A stretch of DNA of 64,000 nucleotides from Strigops habroptila (GCF_004027225.2 NC_044278.2:80488923-80552922); one strand, 5' to 3'; shown: positions 12,734 to 25,617, numbered from the stretch's first letter. Notes: generated by a model from the sequence alone, not told the origin. Program-made: numbers and translations.

Positions 12734-14041
12734 GTACGATTACATATTTTTTGATTCCCATGTCAATCTGTAAAATATATTGCACATGCACATTTTGGTA
12801 TTAGTTACTGTTATGAAAATGTGTCGGACTGTCTTGTTTAACATTTTAACACAGTTTCACTGTATAAGCTAAATTTAAACTTACACTTACAAATCACACG
12901 TTTGTATATGTTATCTTTAAGTAGTTATGGATTTAAGCTTTCAAAGATGCTCAAGAAAGTTGTTTGAAACAAGGCCAAAATAATGAGCTCACTTTACAGT
13001 AGATCTTCAGAGCAGAAACATGCCATTTATTACACTTTAGGACATGAAACTGTGCTGAGAAAATTGGAAATAAAAAATATGAGATTAGTTAAGAGTTTCT
13101 ACGTTGCGAAATGTTTTCTATTACTGTTCTACTGTAAATACTAAAAAACATTTATCTGCTGTGTCAGCACTGGGTATCAATGACTTAATTTTTGGGGTTT
13201 AAAATGTATCTAAAAAAAATCCAGTCCGAGTCTCTAGTCAATTTGTATGCTAAAATACAATTTCAGTCTCCTGTTTCATCTCTTGATTTGGGTCCCTGGT
13301 TTTTTTTCGGTACTCTATTTTTAGGAAAATGAAGTAAATCAGTGTTAGCTAGGCATTATCTTAGCCAGTCAGATGAGTTCAAAAGCTATGTAAGTTGTGT
13401 TTTCTTTAGAAAAGGGATCGCTAATAGAAGGGATTAGCTACAATGTAGCTAATAATAACTAACCTCATTAACGACAAAATTATTTCCATGTTTTCTAGTT
13501 TGTAAACATAACTAATTAATTATTTTACCAGGTGAAGTTCAGGCTGATGATGTATGAGCTTGTTTTAGCACTGTATGCAAAGTAAAGCAAAATTAAGGAG
13601 CTTTCTTATTCCGAGTTATGAATGCCCTGAATCTTTCTGAGAAACAGTAATCTCAAAGAAATGCACTTTATTCCTTTGTAAGTTTTGTTGGGCAGGGGGT
13701 AGGTTTTCTGTGTTTGTTAAATTATAGATAATATTGGCCTATATATAATACCGATCATACTGTCCCTTAGCTGTCTGAATAGGGAGCTGTTGATGCTTTG
13801 GATAAGTTCATAATAAAAACGTAAAAAACTGAAGTGCGTTTGGATTCTTTGGGTACTGGTGGGACACATGGACATGCACCTTGTTTTTTAATCAGTTCAG
13901 AGGTACAGAAAAGGAGAAAATTAGGCCAGGAAAAGACAAGCATTTTCCTTCCCCTTTTCTATCCCTCTTTGACACTAAGAGATAATATAATAATAATCCT
14001 TCTTTTGAAATAACTTTTTTTCCATCTTTTTCCCAATGTAG
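12734..14041 (+). other. MYCBP2 intron
   Basis: This phase 1 intron runs from donor gtacga to acceptor tcccaatgtag. It is AT-rich, and I see no repeat or RNA gene in it. Confidence 0.9.
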
Positions 14042-14211
14042 GTTGTGGTCGTTATGCAGGTGGCCAAGGTTATAATAGCATTGGGCACTTTTGTGGAGGA
14101 TGGGCTGGTAATTGTGGTGATGGTGGTATTGGCGGAAGCACTTGGTATTTGGTTTGTGATCGATGCAGAGAAAAATATCTCCGTGAAAAGCAAGCAGCAG
14201 CAAGAGAGAAG
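14042..14211 (+). CDS. MYCBP2: MYCBP2 exon (Gly/Cys-rich zinc-binding segment)
   Basis: The exon is 170 nt, phase 1 to 0, about residues 3224-3280. It encodes a Gly-rich segment with HFCGGWAGNCGDGG and then WYLVCDRCREKYLREK. The cysteines and histidines, with those at the end of the previous exon, look like a zinc-coordinating module. The end of the exon turns into a basic helix. Confidence 0.95.
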
Positions 14212-14361
14212 GTATTTTAATCTGCTTTCATATGCTTAGCACTCTTATCTGCTTAATAGTACTGTGTGCATAACTTGAAAATAGGGTAGGACCAGTTTAA
14301 AAAATTTGTAATTTCAGAATTTTTGAAGATTTTGAAATATCCACTTGTGTCATTTATAGGT

Positions 14362-14419
14362 TTAAAATACTAAGACAGAAACTTTGCTTCTTAAAATACT
14401 AAGACAGAAACTTGATTTC
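14362..14419 (+). repeat. 29-bp tandem duplication in a MYCBP2 intron
   Basis: Two adjacent copies with period 29 share ttaaaatactaagacagaaa exactly, at 14,362 and 14,391, and diverge only near the end of the second copy. This is a simple recent intronic duplication with no evident function. The surrounding intron (14,212-15,022) holds nothing else that I can name. Confidence 0.8.
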
Positions 14420-15022
14420 TTCCCTTCAGACAGTAGTGTTTTCAAATTTGTACAGTAATTTTATTTTCTTATCCCAGTACAACTGCAGTATAGAATGCAG
14501 TACCTAATTTTTTAAAAGCATGCACCAGTTTATTTAACTTTTTTGTTTACTGAAATATGAGTACTGTTTTAACTTTATATGTTTATAGTTTCTTTAGTGA
14601 ACTTAATCCTCGAGATCATTGGCTATAAGATGCCAAACATTGGGCAGACTAGAGCAGTTTTTAATGGGGATAGTACGACAGATGTTTTGCTTGTATTCGT
14701 CTTCCATGACCAATTTCAAATTCATGCTTAAAGCATTATAAACAAGTTGAGGTTTTAAGATAAGCAGAAGAATGCTAATTTAACTTTATTTTTGAAACTA
14801 AATTTGTTGAAACTTTTTGCACACAAAATTCATCCTGAGGCAAACATCAAAACTTTCATCTGTTTATTAAAAATTTGCAAAGTTATGAAAATAATAGAAG
14901 TGCCATTTTGTAATAGAAAATATTTTATAACAGGAAGAACCAAACAACTTTAGTGTAAGTGATACTGTCAGCTTCCTTGTGATGACATATAATTTAAATA
15001 TACATTTTTCTAATTTCTCTAG

Positions 15023-15267
15023 ATTAAACAGTCTCGGAGAAAACCAATGCAAGTTAAAACTCCTCGTGCCTTGCCAACTATGGAAGCTCATCAAGTAATT
15101 AAAGCCAATGCACTGTATTTACTGTCACTAAGTAGTGCTGCTGAGCCCAGTATCCTCTGCTATCACCCTGCAAAGGCATTCCAGTCTCAACTTCCCAGTG
15201 TCAAAGAAGGAATTTCTGAAGACTTTCCCATTAAAATGCCATGTCTCTATCTACAGACTTTAGCAAG
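15023..15267 (+). CDS. MYCBP2: MYCBP2 exon
   Basis: The exon is 245 nt, with acceptor atttctctag and donor gtaatt, phase 0 to 2, about residues 3281-3361. It encodes QSRRKPMQVKTPRALPTMEA, a helical stretch and CYHPAKAFQSQLPSVKE, closely matching mammalian MYCBP2. It sits in the region between the zinc-binding segment and the DOC domain. No known catalytic motif was seen. Confidence 0.95.
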
Positions 15268-15614
15268 GTAATTAAAGGACATTTACGAATATAGATTTTA
15301 ATACTCAGCTATTTATAGTGTTGGATAAAAATATGTGTATAAACTAATACTTACATAGAAAAATATTTTCCTAATTCTTTATGATCTTTGTTCTTTTTTT
15401 TTCCCTTTCCATGATCTTGTTCAATTTCTTACACGTATTTGCTTCAAGGATCAAATATACCCTGAGTACTTTTTGGATGCTAAATATTTTTTAACGACAG
15501 TTTAGTTCCTATTCAAAGAATTTAGAATTTCATGAAGAGTTTGACTTTTGTGTATGTGTGTGTTTCAGGAACTTGTAATCCTTAGTCCTAATTTAAAAAT
15601 CTAATTTGATGTAG

Positions 15615-15782
15615 GCATCATCATGAAAACTTTGTTGGGTACCAGGATGACAACCTCTTCCAGGATGAGATGAGGTACCTGCGCTCAACTTCAGTACCTG
15701 CACCGTACATCTCAGTTACTCCTGATGCAAGCCCTAATGTCTTTGAAGAGCCAGAAAGTAACATGAAATCTATGCCCCCAAG
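15615..15782 (+). CDS. MYCBP2: MYCBP2 exon
   Basis: The exon is 168 nt, with acceptor tgatgtag and donor gtactt, phase 2 to 2, about residues 3362-3417. It starts with a His cluster (RHHHENFVGYQDDNLFQDEM) and includes STSVPAPYISVTPDASPNVF, an acidic, Pro-rich linker. The following intron (15,783-17,407) has no recognised feature apart from a poly-A run near 16,561. Confidence 0.95.
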
Positions 15783-17407
15783 GTACTTCCTTGTAACTCT
15801 AGGTACTACATACAAATGCTAAGGCATTAGCGTAACACCAATTTTAAAAAGAGCAGGCCAGATCCATCTTTGAAATGGCAGCAAAAATACAAAACGTGAA
15901 GCTGTAGTTAGAAAAGTACCTTCAGTGAGTCACAGCTTATCTATCTCATATGTTTTCAGCCAGTAGCAAGTTTGGAAATCAGATTTGAAGTTTTTAACTG
16001 TAATGCAAACCAATTGCTTCTATCTTGAAAAGTCTTGGGTTTACATCCTGAATATGAAAAAGGTTTGTTCAGAAATTGATAAGGACTGTTAGCATACCCC
16101 AGGGAGATTTATCCATCCGCTCCAGGCCTGCTTATTACCCCATAAAGACAAATACAAGTTTTGCAGAATCTTCAGAACTGCAGAACTAAATAAGTGATCT
16201 AAAGAGCAGTGGTCCAGGGACCATAGCCATTGCAAACTCCTTGAAAATGTAGCAGGTTTTTTCCTCTACTTCTGTAACACAACTGTCAGTAGTGCAGATT
16301 AATGGCCTTTTTGAAAGGAAGTGGCTGTTACCCTCTTCTCAGGATTTCATTCTGAAGGGAAGTTTGCATGGGAGGGAATTTCATTACCTTACGTTTATCA
16401 AAGTAAATGTTGCTGATTCTTTCTGTGATAAGTTAAAATGACACTGAAGAAATGACAATTTTGTGCTATCTGGGAGCAAAAGTGCTAGATGGTTTCTGTC
16501 ATGTTAAGACAGTTTCTTACCTCATTAAGTTTACTATGATCCAATTCAGGCAATTAAAGGGAAAAAAAAAAAAAAAGAGCTCTTATTGTTTCTTAATAGT
16601 AGTCCAGAATCAACTTATATGGTCAGTGTTTTCAGATGTCAAACAGTGATTCCTCATAATGAGGATGTAATGAAGAGAAAACTTGTTTTTAATCTGTTTT
16701 TATTTCAATCTGTTATATTTTACACTGATTGCCAAAACAGTTTATTGGAATACTACAATCTACAATATAGTCTTTTCAGAAATAGAACTTTTCTTACAAA
16801 ACTCCTTAAGAGTGCATCGTATTGGTATATTCCTTTATTTAAACTGTGGACACCATGGTCTCCTGAGGCCTATAGGGACAGCATAAGCTGGGAGTTCTTC
16901 TGCAGACTGTAAGAAGTCCACTGAAGGTAAGGAGTAAAATATGTCAGAGGCGTAGCCACAGCAATTGAATATTGGCTTTAAGGCTAATTATGTTAGAAAT
17001 TTTTACTTCACATAAAGTTCTAAATTTCAGTTGGCTTGCATATTAAAAATTCACCCCATAGATGTTTTCACGTGCATTCTCAGGGCAAATTTGGTCTGAA
17101 GTGTCAATTTAGGCATGATCTGAATGTTTGTGTTTTCTCGAAAAAATACCTAAATTCTTGGAACTTACCATGTACATTATTACATTTGTTTATAAAGCAC
17201 TTTGCATGCTTTTTCACCTTATGTAATTCTAATACTTATTCCTTCTTTTCCAGCATTTAAACAGTTATTAGGTACATAAGACAAACTTTCATGCAGTAGT
17301 AACATTGCCATTATGAAATGCATGTCTTTATTTTAATAGTTATGTACAATTCAAGTATACTCTATATATTCATTAATAGGTGTGTAACTTCGCTGATTTC
17401 TTTGTAG

Positions 17408-17565
17408 TTTGGAAACCAGTCCAATAACAGACACAGATCTTGCAAAGCGTACGGTCTTTCAAAGATCATATTCAGTTGTTGCATCAGAATATGACAAACA
17501 GCACTCAATTTTGCCAGCACGTGTAAAGGCAATCCCTAGGAGACGAGTCAACAGTGGAGATGCAG
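17408..17565 (+). CDS. MYCBP2: MYCBP2 exon
   Basis: The exon is 158 nt, with acceptor ttctttgtag and donor gtacga, phase 2 to 1, about residues 3418-3471. It encodes LETSPITDTDLAKRTVFQRS and a basic end (KAIPRRRVNSGDA). Arg-Arg-x-Ser-like sites could be kinase targets, but this is inference only. One residue near the end differs from the human protein (Ala in place of Thr). Confidence 0.95.
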
Positions 17566-18001
17566 GTACGAGCACAGACATCAGACGCAGGGGAAAAAAC
17601 ATTCAAGGATATGGCATTGGGTTTGCAGTTCTTCTTGGAAACTGTAGACAAATAGGGTTTTCTATAACTACATGTAATGGCTTTTATTTCTATTTATTAA
17701 ACAACATTATTTGTTTGTTAATCCACACAGAATTAGCCTAAAAACAGCTCAGGAATTACTGTGGTTCTGAAATTTATGGTGCATCTTTTGTGCTTGATGT
17801 AAAAGTTAAAGTGGTATTTTCTTTCTCAGTTGAAACATCATTTTCCACATTGCTTTTTCTTTTTAACGTGTTTTCCTCATGTAAAAAAGGAATAAAAATA
17901 TCAGTTCTAAAATTGCTCTATTGCTTTTTATTTTTACTGTAGCTATACAGTTAAAATGCAGAAAGTATCTAATGTATGCATATTTTTATGCTTTTGAATA
18001 G

Positions 18002-18201
18002 AAGTGGGGTCCTCTCTCCTGAGACATCCATCTCCTGAACTTTCTCGGTTAATCTCCGCCCACAGCTCTCTTTCCAAAGGAGAGAGAAATTTCCAGTGGC
18101 CAGTATTGGCATTTGTAATCCAGCATCATGATCTGGAAGGACTTGAAGTAGCAATGAAACAAGCCTTACGGAAATCTGCTTGCCGAGTCTTTGCCATGGA
18201 G
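18002..18201 (+). CDS. MYCBP2: MYCBP2 exon
   Basis: The exon is 200 nt, phase 1 to 0, about residues 3471-3537, with donor gtatta. It encodes GSSLLRHPSPELSRLISAHS and then a folded-looking piece (FQWPVLAFVIQHHDLEGLEV) that begins a helical domain continued in the next exons. The downstream intron (18,202-19,349) contains poly-T/A runs but no recognised element. Confidence 0.95.
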
Positions 18202-19349
18202 GTATTAATGTACTAATGGATCTTGTATGATTAAAATAAGATATTTTTAAATTTTGTCTCAGATTTCTTTTAAGAATTATCTTTTGATGTGCAGTAAACC
18301 TATTCTGAAAGTTCACTTACTTATATTATTAACTCTTAAATGTTGTTAATACAGAAGTATTGCTTGTAAACCTTCAGTAGTTTATCTGTTGTGTAGGAAA
18401 TGCCTGATGAAAATGTTATTAATCAGTTACAGAAATACTATTTTGCTGAGCATCTTCCTGGTTCTACTTAGTTTTTTTTAAGGTCTTTTTCAAATATTGG
18501 ACTGAGTATTCTTTCTTTAGATTTGTTTTAGTGTTGGTAATATCTCAATACTTTGTAACTTCCTTCTGAGATGAGTGAATGCTACTCCTGTTATGTAGAT
18601 GGTGAATGAGCAGCCAAAAGATCCATTAAAGATTAATTGCTTCAATAAAAGCTGAGGCCATTTTTTTTTATTTCAGCTAAGCTTTAGTAGCATTTCTTCT
18701 GAACCTGTATACAGGAGGGGTATTTCTCAAGCATTTGTAACATGAGAAAATATAGGTGGATTTTCTCAAAGTACCACACCTCTACCATTAAGCACCACCC
18801 ATCAAATTTCCAGACATCAACGTGCAGCAGTATCGCAGCTTTCAGAAGATTATATGAATGTTACAATTTAAAAAAAAACTTTTTACCCCATTATGTTGAT
18901 TTTTCTGCAAATGTCTGATTTTTTTTTTTTTTATTAATTTAATCAATGGCAGAGACCAAACAAGGAAAGCAAATCTCAGCCTACAGAGTTCTAAATTAAA
19001 AAGGATATTTACTTTGTTAACCAATTTGATTAGTAAGGAGTGCTGCCACCTCATTCTGGAATAATCTCTGAAAATACATAAGAACTTTACTTTTTTTATC
19101 CTTAGAGCTTTTGTCAAAGAACTTATTTTTGTGTATGGTGTTTCTGAATTACTTTGCTATATCCCCTGTAATGTAGTTGTCATTTTAATAAACTGTTTTA
19201 GCCTCAGAGCAATGCGTCTTACTTGAAGACCTTACTTGCCTGTCCAAAAGCATCAGTGCACCTTCTTACTTACATAAATGGTTTAAGAAATAGTTTTACT
19301 CTAGGTTTCCTTAACCAGTTGATAACTCCTTGTGTGTATTTTATTTTAG

Positions 19350-19499
19350 GCTTTCAACTGGCTTCTTTGTAATGTCATTCAAACAACTTCTCTTCATGAT
19401 ATTTTGTGGCATTTTGTGGCTTCCTTGACTCCTGCACCTGTAGAGCCTGAAGAAGAGGAAGATGAAGAAAATAAATCAAATAAAGAAAATGCAGAACAA
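19350..19499 (+). CDS. MYCBP2: MYCBP2 exon
   Basis: The exon is 150 nt, phase 0 to 0, about residues 3538-3587. It encodes AFNWLLCNVIQTTSLHDILW followed by an acidic run (PVEPEEEEDEENK). It continues the helical segment and then forms a charged linker. The donor is gtgagt. The next intron (19,500-20,585) has nothing to report. Confidence 0.95.
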
Positions 19500-20585
19500 G
19501 TGAGTCTTCATTTTGTAAATACAGTATCTCTGTTGATTTTGTGGTTAATTTATCATTATGTGTTGAAAAAGGAAAACCCAAACAACAAAACTAATCTTCT
19601 CTTTGTGAAGCAGAACCTTAATTATGTAATGAAAATTAATCTACCTGTAATAATTTCAGCTGCTACATCAAAAGCACTGCTGGAGTGAGGAAAATGTGTT
19701 CCAACTGGTCCTTATGCTGGTCAGCCTCCAAAATAAGAATTTTTACTGTATAAAACAACTATTGTCTTGTATAAAACAAATATTGCTGTAGTTTGGATAA
19801 TTACTGACTGAAAGATAAAGCGTACTACAAAGGAGTGTTAAAATAAGTCACTTCTGCTCTGGTGGGAATGCTGCTTCTCTTTTGATGTAATGAAAGGGAG
19901 ACTTAAAAAATTCCCCTGGGTTCTATGGTTCAAGCAGGATCAGATTTTCTTTTAACAGAGTAGCAGGGGAAAGAGTTTGTATCCTTCATAGATGAGTCTT
20001 TCCTTGCCTTCTGAAATACGATATCATGATCAGAACCTCCTTCTCTTTCTCTGGTAATCTTCCCCATAACACATCTCGCTGGACCCTAGCCTCTTGAGTC
20101 CTCTGCCTTTGTACCCACTGCCCAGTGGAACTTGTCCCACTACACAACCATTCTGATACTGACACACCTTAATTAAGAATCATTATTTCCACAGCTCTGA
20201 AGAAATAAGGCATCTGATAACCTTAGCTTCATTACCAAGTTTGTTATGGCTGGGGTTTGCTGCTCAAAAAAGTTGTTACTAACAGCTGGAATATGATATT
20301 TTTTTCTAGTTGGTTTCTTTTGAAATTATTGCAAAGCAAGTTTTCACATCTTTAAGTTATGAGAAATATATGGTAATATACAGTATACTTCCCAAATTCC
20401 TTGTTAGGTGTTCATATATAACATGTTATTGTAAAAATTCTCTGACAGGAGCTGCTTAGAAATTTACATTCGTTATTGGGTTATTGTGGTTACTCTTAAA
20501 CCAAATACCATAAATGTCTTTATTTTTATTTATTTAACCTTTTTTCTCTGAAGTCTGTTAACATACAAATTGCTTTGCATCCTAG

Positions 20586-20746
20586 GAAAAAGATACAAGA
20601 GTATGTGAACATCCTCTGTCGGATATAGTGATTGCTGGCGAAGCAGCTCACCCATTACCCCACACATTTCATCGCCTGCTTCAGACAATCTCTGATCTTA
20701 TGATGTCTCTTCCCAGTGGTAGTGCATTACAGCAAATGGCCTTAAG
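20586..20746 (+). CDS. MYCBP2: MYCBP2 exon
   Basis: The exon is 161 nt, with acceptor gcatcctag and donor gtaagc, phase 0 to 2, about residues 3588-3640. It encodes EKDTRVCEHPLSDIVIAGEA and PLPHTFHRLLQTISDLMMSL, which looks like a helical domain preceding the DOC fold. It is nearly identical to mammals. Confidence 0.95.
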
Positions 20747-21211
20747 GTAAGCACAAATTAAGAAAAATCTTAAAAGGCTTGAAACATTGTAACATTATAG
20801 ATGAAAAGATAATGTAGATAGGAAGTTTGAAGCAACTGTGTGCATGTGTGCAAAGGAGCATGTCTATCCTCACATGTAGGAAAGATATATGTAAGATCTA
20901 TGCATGTGTTTATACATATGAATAATTGTATAAAAGACTTTGTAGAGAAAAACATATTTGCTCTTACATTCTGTACTATATCCACTATAAAAAAACCCCA
21001 GCATAACCATTCACCAACTGTTAAAATTCTAAGAGAAGTTTATTCCTGTCTTTCTCAAAATGATGCATCGAACCACTTAAGATACTTCAAACATTTGAAG
21101 TTAAAGGTTTATAGAAGATATTTTGAGAAACAAAAATGTCATGGTTTCACTGGTGGGTTGTGTCTTTTAAACAATATTCATTATTTCATATTGCACTAAA
21201 TGTGTTTTCAG

Positions 21212-21368
21212 GTGCTGGAGTCTCAAATTCAAACAATCAGATCACCAGTTCCTGCACCAGAGCAATGTTTTTCATCATATCAACAATATTTTATCTAAAT
21301 CTGATGATGGAGATAGTGAAGAGAGTTTTAGTATCAGTGTTCAGTCTGGTTTTGAAGTCATGAATCAG
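21212..21368 (+). CDS. MYCBP2: MYCBP2 exon with GC splice donor
   Basis: The exon is 157 nt, phase 2 to 0, about residues 3641-3693. It encodes CWSLKFKQSDHQFLHQSNVF and an acidic Ser-rich segment. The frame joins the next exon only if the exon ends at ATGAATCAG, so the intron starts with gcaagt rather than gtaagt. This is a GC-AG intron with a strong CAG|GCAAGT consensus. Confidence 0.93.
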
Positions 21369-22025
21369 GCAAGTATTACACCTCTCAGAAGCAGAGATCA
21401 GTTGTGAACAGCCTGTACTTCCTATGATAATTCTGTTTGAATTAAACATTCTTTATTGCACTGTCATATTTCCTTGAATGTGTCTCAGTTTGGAATCTTG
21501 TTGCTGATATTCAGGTTCTCATACTTAGCTTTAGAGTTTCAAATATTGACCCTTAGCCTGTGTATGACTCAAACCTAAATTCTGGAGCAATGCTCATAAG
21601 AGTTAGTTTGCAAGTAAAGTATTTGGGGATCTCTTATAGTTCATTTAGGTAATTCATTTGGGTTCTTTGAGTTAATTAATTTTTTAAATGCTGTGTACTT
21701 CCAGTTTGTACTTGCCTATATCTTTTTTTTTTCCTTCTGTTATTATGAGGAGCACAAATCAATACTCCTGATGAATATCTTTAAAGCAGTTTCTTCCATT
21801 TATTAATATATTTATGCATTTATTAATATATTCAGCTGTTAGCTATTAATATTTCCTTTGTTTAAAGGGCTGAATAATTTGAACTAATAAATGACAAATT
21901 TCTTCTATAATTCAAAGAGTATGTTCCTCAGAACAGAAATGCCTATATGGTTTTAAGAATTGTAAATAATGCCTGTATTTGGGCTTGCTTTCAGATATTA
22001 TAATAATTTTCATTTATTTTTGCAG

Positions 22026-22250
22026 GAACTCTGTATAGTGGTTTGTCTAAAAGACCTAACCAGCATTGTTGACATTAAAACATCAAGCCGACCTGCCATG
22101 ATTGGTAGTTTAACAGACGGGTCTACAGAAACGTTCTGGGAGTCAGGAGATGAAGATAAAAACAAAACTAAAAACATCACAATTAACTGTGTAAAAGGAA
22201 TTAATGCACGTTATGTGTGTGTTCATGTGGACAATTCCAGAGATCTTGGG
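22026..22250 (+). CDS. MYCBP2: MYCBP2 exon (start of DOC/APC10-like domain)
   Basis: The exon is 225 nt, with acceptor tttttgcag and donor gtaaga, phase 0 to 0, about residues 3694-3768. It starts ELCIVVCLKDLTSIVDIKTS and contains the DOC-domain signature region around LTDGSTETFWESGDEDKNKT. In APC10 this fold is a beta-sandwich used in substrate recognition. In MYCBP2 its partner is less clear. Confidence 0.96.
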
Positions 22251-22906
22251 GTAAGAGGAGAATGAAATGAAATGTCTCTCATTGAAGGTGCATAGTCAAA
22301 GCTGTATGCATTTATCAATCAAGAACCACCATTTTCTTTGTCCATTTCAGTTTGTAATTCTAATTTAGAACCTCGCATTTCAAAGTAAACTTTCTAATTC
22401 CTGTGGTTTTGAAAGCAGTACCTGATAGGATCAGACCAATCCAACTGAATTTGCAGTTTGCATGAACCCATGACTGGGAAAGTTAGTTCTCAGTAGCATG
22501 TTCAATTTCAAATGCATTTTCAAGCATTTAATGTTTTCAGAAGTTACTTTTCTTGCTCACATTTCTGTGGAAACATTCAAATAAGGAGTTTTCATAAAAT
22601 TCAAAATATTTTCTAGACTTACTACATGCATGTTTATATGTATACTGATCTGTACAGTAATGTTACAAATATATCTTTATTTCAGCTACAGCTTTTAATA
22701 CAGGGAGCAAATTACATAATTTTTTTGAGAGCTGTGCTTTGGAATTCTTTGTCTTGGTTTTGATCACTTAATTTTTTTTTTATTTTTTTTTTTTTTAACA
22801 AAACAGCTGGTCTCTCTTCTATGTATGTACTGTCTTAATACAGAAGAAATAGTCAGAATGGTCCTCAGGTGAAGTGTTTTGTTCTTATTTTGCTTGTCTG
22901 TTGCAG

Positions 22907-22972
22907 AACAAAGTGACTTCAATGACCTTCCTAACTGGCAAGGCAGTAGAAGATCTCTGCAGAATAAAGCAG
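22907..22972 (+). CDS. MYCBP2: MYCBP2 exon (DOC domain, 22 codons)
   Basis: This is the shortest exon in the window at 66 nt, phase 0 to 0, about residues 3769-3790. It encodes NKVTSMTFLTGKAVEDLCRI and then KQ, one beta-strand region of the DOC fold. Skipping it would keep the frame but break the domain. The acceptor is gtctgttgcag and the donor gtaaac. Confidence 0.95.
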
Positions 22973-23163
22973 GTAAACATTTTAACAGTTGACATTGAAA
23001 AATCGTTGCCATTTTTTTGGCTGCATGTAGCAGAGAAAATTCTGAGCAAATTTTTTCCATTCCTTATGGTAGATAAATTACTTTACAGATATCAGGCATC
23101 ATAATATTCTTGGAAAATACAGTATTATTAATGACAGAATTCAGTCATATATACCGAATATTA

Positions 23164-23268
23164 TCATAGAAACATAGAATGGTTTGGGTTGGAAGGGACC
23201 TTGAAGATCATCTAGTTCCAACCCCCCCTGCCATGTGCAGGGACACCTTGACTAGGTGTTGATCAAGC
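23164..23268 (-). mobile_element. CR1 LINE 3'-end fragment
   Basis: On the + strand this reads agaatggtttgggttggaag, gacctt, then atcatctagttccaaccccc and gcagggacacctt. That is the reverse complement of the avian CR1 3' end. The tail (catagaaacatagaat) is the degenerate terminal repeat. About 100 bp remain. It lies in the intron between 22,973 and 25,377, which otherwise holds only AT-rich low-complexity DNA (24,205-24,276). Confidence 0.9.
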
Positions 23269-24204
23269 TTTTACTCCTTTACTGAAACAGAACAGGGTGA
23301 TATAAAATCTTCCTTAGTTGTTTTTTGGGGGTTTTTTGGGGTTTTTTTTTAATTACTGTAGCTGAAAGGACAAGAGATCATCTAGAAAGTTTAAAAAAAA
23401 GACTGGTTAGGTTGTGTTTTATAAGGACCAACAAGCTTTTGATTTCTCTTAGGGTACTTCTATCTGAATATACCTGAAATAATTGCATTAAGTAGTACTA
23501 CACATTGTTCGATATTCTGATGCCCAGCTTCGTGTTGCACTATCATTGCCTTTTATCTGCTTCATGGAATCATTTTTCATTAGAGAAATGCAGCTTAAGA
23601 GTTAGCAGAATGCCATAAGAAAGGAGAAATTAGATCATCAGCACGAGTTTTTCTAGTTACATGATCTAACACATGTTTATAGCACACATTTTACCTGCTA
23701 TTTTAGTTCTTAACTTCAGGTAGCTGAAGACTTCTGTGCTGAGGCTCAAGTTCAGAATGGTATTCAGTCTTTGTACTTCTATTGCCAAGCCACGTGAGAG
23801 ATGCATGGTTTTTACACAGAGAACAATGTATTTTGAACAGCGTATTTTGACACTGATGTGACCCATCAAAGATATTTCAGGTTTCAAGCAGGCAGGTACC
23901 ATTTTGGGCTCAAAACTTTTATTATTTGGATTATTGACAGTCAGTGATAAAATTCTTCAGGAGAATACATTTTCTTATTATAGAGAGACAGTTTGCTTTA
24001 CCTCTTAGCCTCAGAAAGCATTTAAGGCACAGATATAGCTCTAAAAGATGTTACCACTCTGAAGAAACAAAACTTTGGTACAGTTGGCTCATACTAAACA
24101 GTGAAGCGTGAGTGTGTATATAGGCAAGCAGATACAAAGTTTGTGTGTGTGTTTCTTGTGAGTCTATATATGTAGATGAAAAATATTGATGGACACATAC
24201 ATAC

Positions 24205-24276
24205 TCCCCCAAATATTTTTTTAATTATTATTTTATTTATTATGTATTTATTTATTATTATTTTTTATTTTATTGT
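24205..24276 (+). repeat. AT-rich low-complexity tract
   Basis: This is an imperfect (TTATT)n-type run in a MYCBP2 intron with no coding potential. Confidence 0.8.
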
Positions 24277-25377
24277 GAGAATATTGACGTGGTATGCCTG
24301 GCCATCCAGCTAAATAAAAGGCAGCCATGGCAGAACTCAGGTGCTGGACTTGTGATCATTCGTGCAGCTTGTTACCTTTCTCCCTGGCCTTACTTCTGTC
24401 TGCTCAAACACAGCGCCCAAGCATTTTTCTTGGGATGGTTCACTCCCAGAAGACAGGTGGGACTTGATTCAGCTTTGCCTCCTCTTTGCTGAACAGTCCT
24501 CTGACATTTCTCCAACAGGTTTTTAATCTTCAAACACACTCACATACTATACCCTAACTCATGCACATTCTGTCTCATGGTATTTAAAAAAGATACCTGC
24601 AGCACAGTTCAGTGCAGACACTGAGAATTAGCACAGAAATGGGAAAGAACAGATGTTAGCTTCATTATCATTGAGCCTATGGATATGAGGGAGGGCTCAG
24701 TGCAGCTTAAGGGGTACTTAGGCCTGCTTGGGTTGCTCTGAGCAATGATGTGAGGCACTGCGTTTTTTGGCTATCAGTGGTGACATCACAGTTTAAATAA
24801 TATAACAGTATATTTTAAATCATATTTATTTTAAAATAATCTGAATTTGTTACAGTTCATTTGTCCTTTTTACAATTACTAAGTCTTGCATCCCTTGGTA
24901 AGGACATCAGACACTGACTTCCACAGGGTTACAATTTCTTTGGGGGGGTTTTATGTGAACGGGAATGAAATAACTACTGATAATGGTGTGTTACATTTTC
25001 ATTTAAATTATGGCAGCTTTTTTTTATTCTTCTAATTGAAAGTAGTGAGCAAATACTAGTTCAAAGTGTTTTTGAATATGTGAACTGTTGCTTAGAGGGT
25101 GAAAGGTATAGATAGGCCAGTATTTCTAATAGGCTTTAAAAACAAAATATAAATGGCTATATGTCATTGTTTTCAAGTTTGAGAATTTTTTTTAATTTGA
25201 ATTCATGAGGTTGAATATTTTTATAATTAAACATGATAGTCTTACTGCACAGGATGAAAATTTCATTTCAAAAACTGTATTGGTTCCAGTGATATATGAA
25301 GGATTTGTTTTAGAGGTAAATGACTTTTCGTTTGATGTAATGTCAGTTCCCATCTTTCCCATATTCCTGTTTAATAG

Positions 25378-25617
25378 GTAGACTTGGATTCAAGACATAT
25401 TGGCTGGGTAACAAGTGAACTTCCTGGGGGTGATAATCACATCATCAAAATTGAATTGAAGGGTCCAGAGAACACACTAAGAGTTCGACAAGTGAAAATT
25501 CTTGGATGGAAAGATGGTGAAAGCATTAAAATAGCAGGCCAGATTTCTGCAAGTGTAGCACAACAAAGAAACTGTGAATCTGAGACGCTGCGAGTATTCC
25601 GACTTATTACATCCCAG
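25378..25617 (+). CDS. MYCBP2: MYCBP2 exon (DOC domain, end)
   Basis: The exon is 240 nt, phase 0 to 0, about residues 3791-3870. It encodes VDLDSRHIGWVTSELPGGDN, KGPENTLRVRQVKILGWKDG and then helical sequence (VAQQRNCESETLRVFRLITS). The RVRQVKILG stretch is the typical last strand of DOC/F5-8C-like folds. The acceptor is gtttaatag and the donor gtggga. Confidence 0.95.

Noticed and set aside
13892..14203. A His-rich minus-strand frame over the Gly/Cys-rich exon
   Set aside because: It is an antisense shadow of a conserved MYCBP2 exon.
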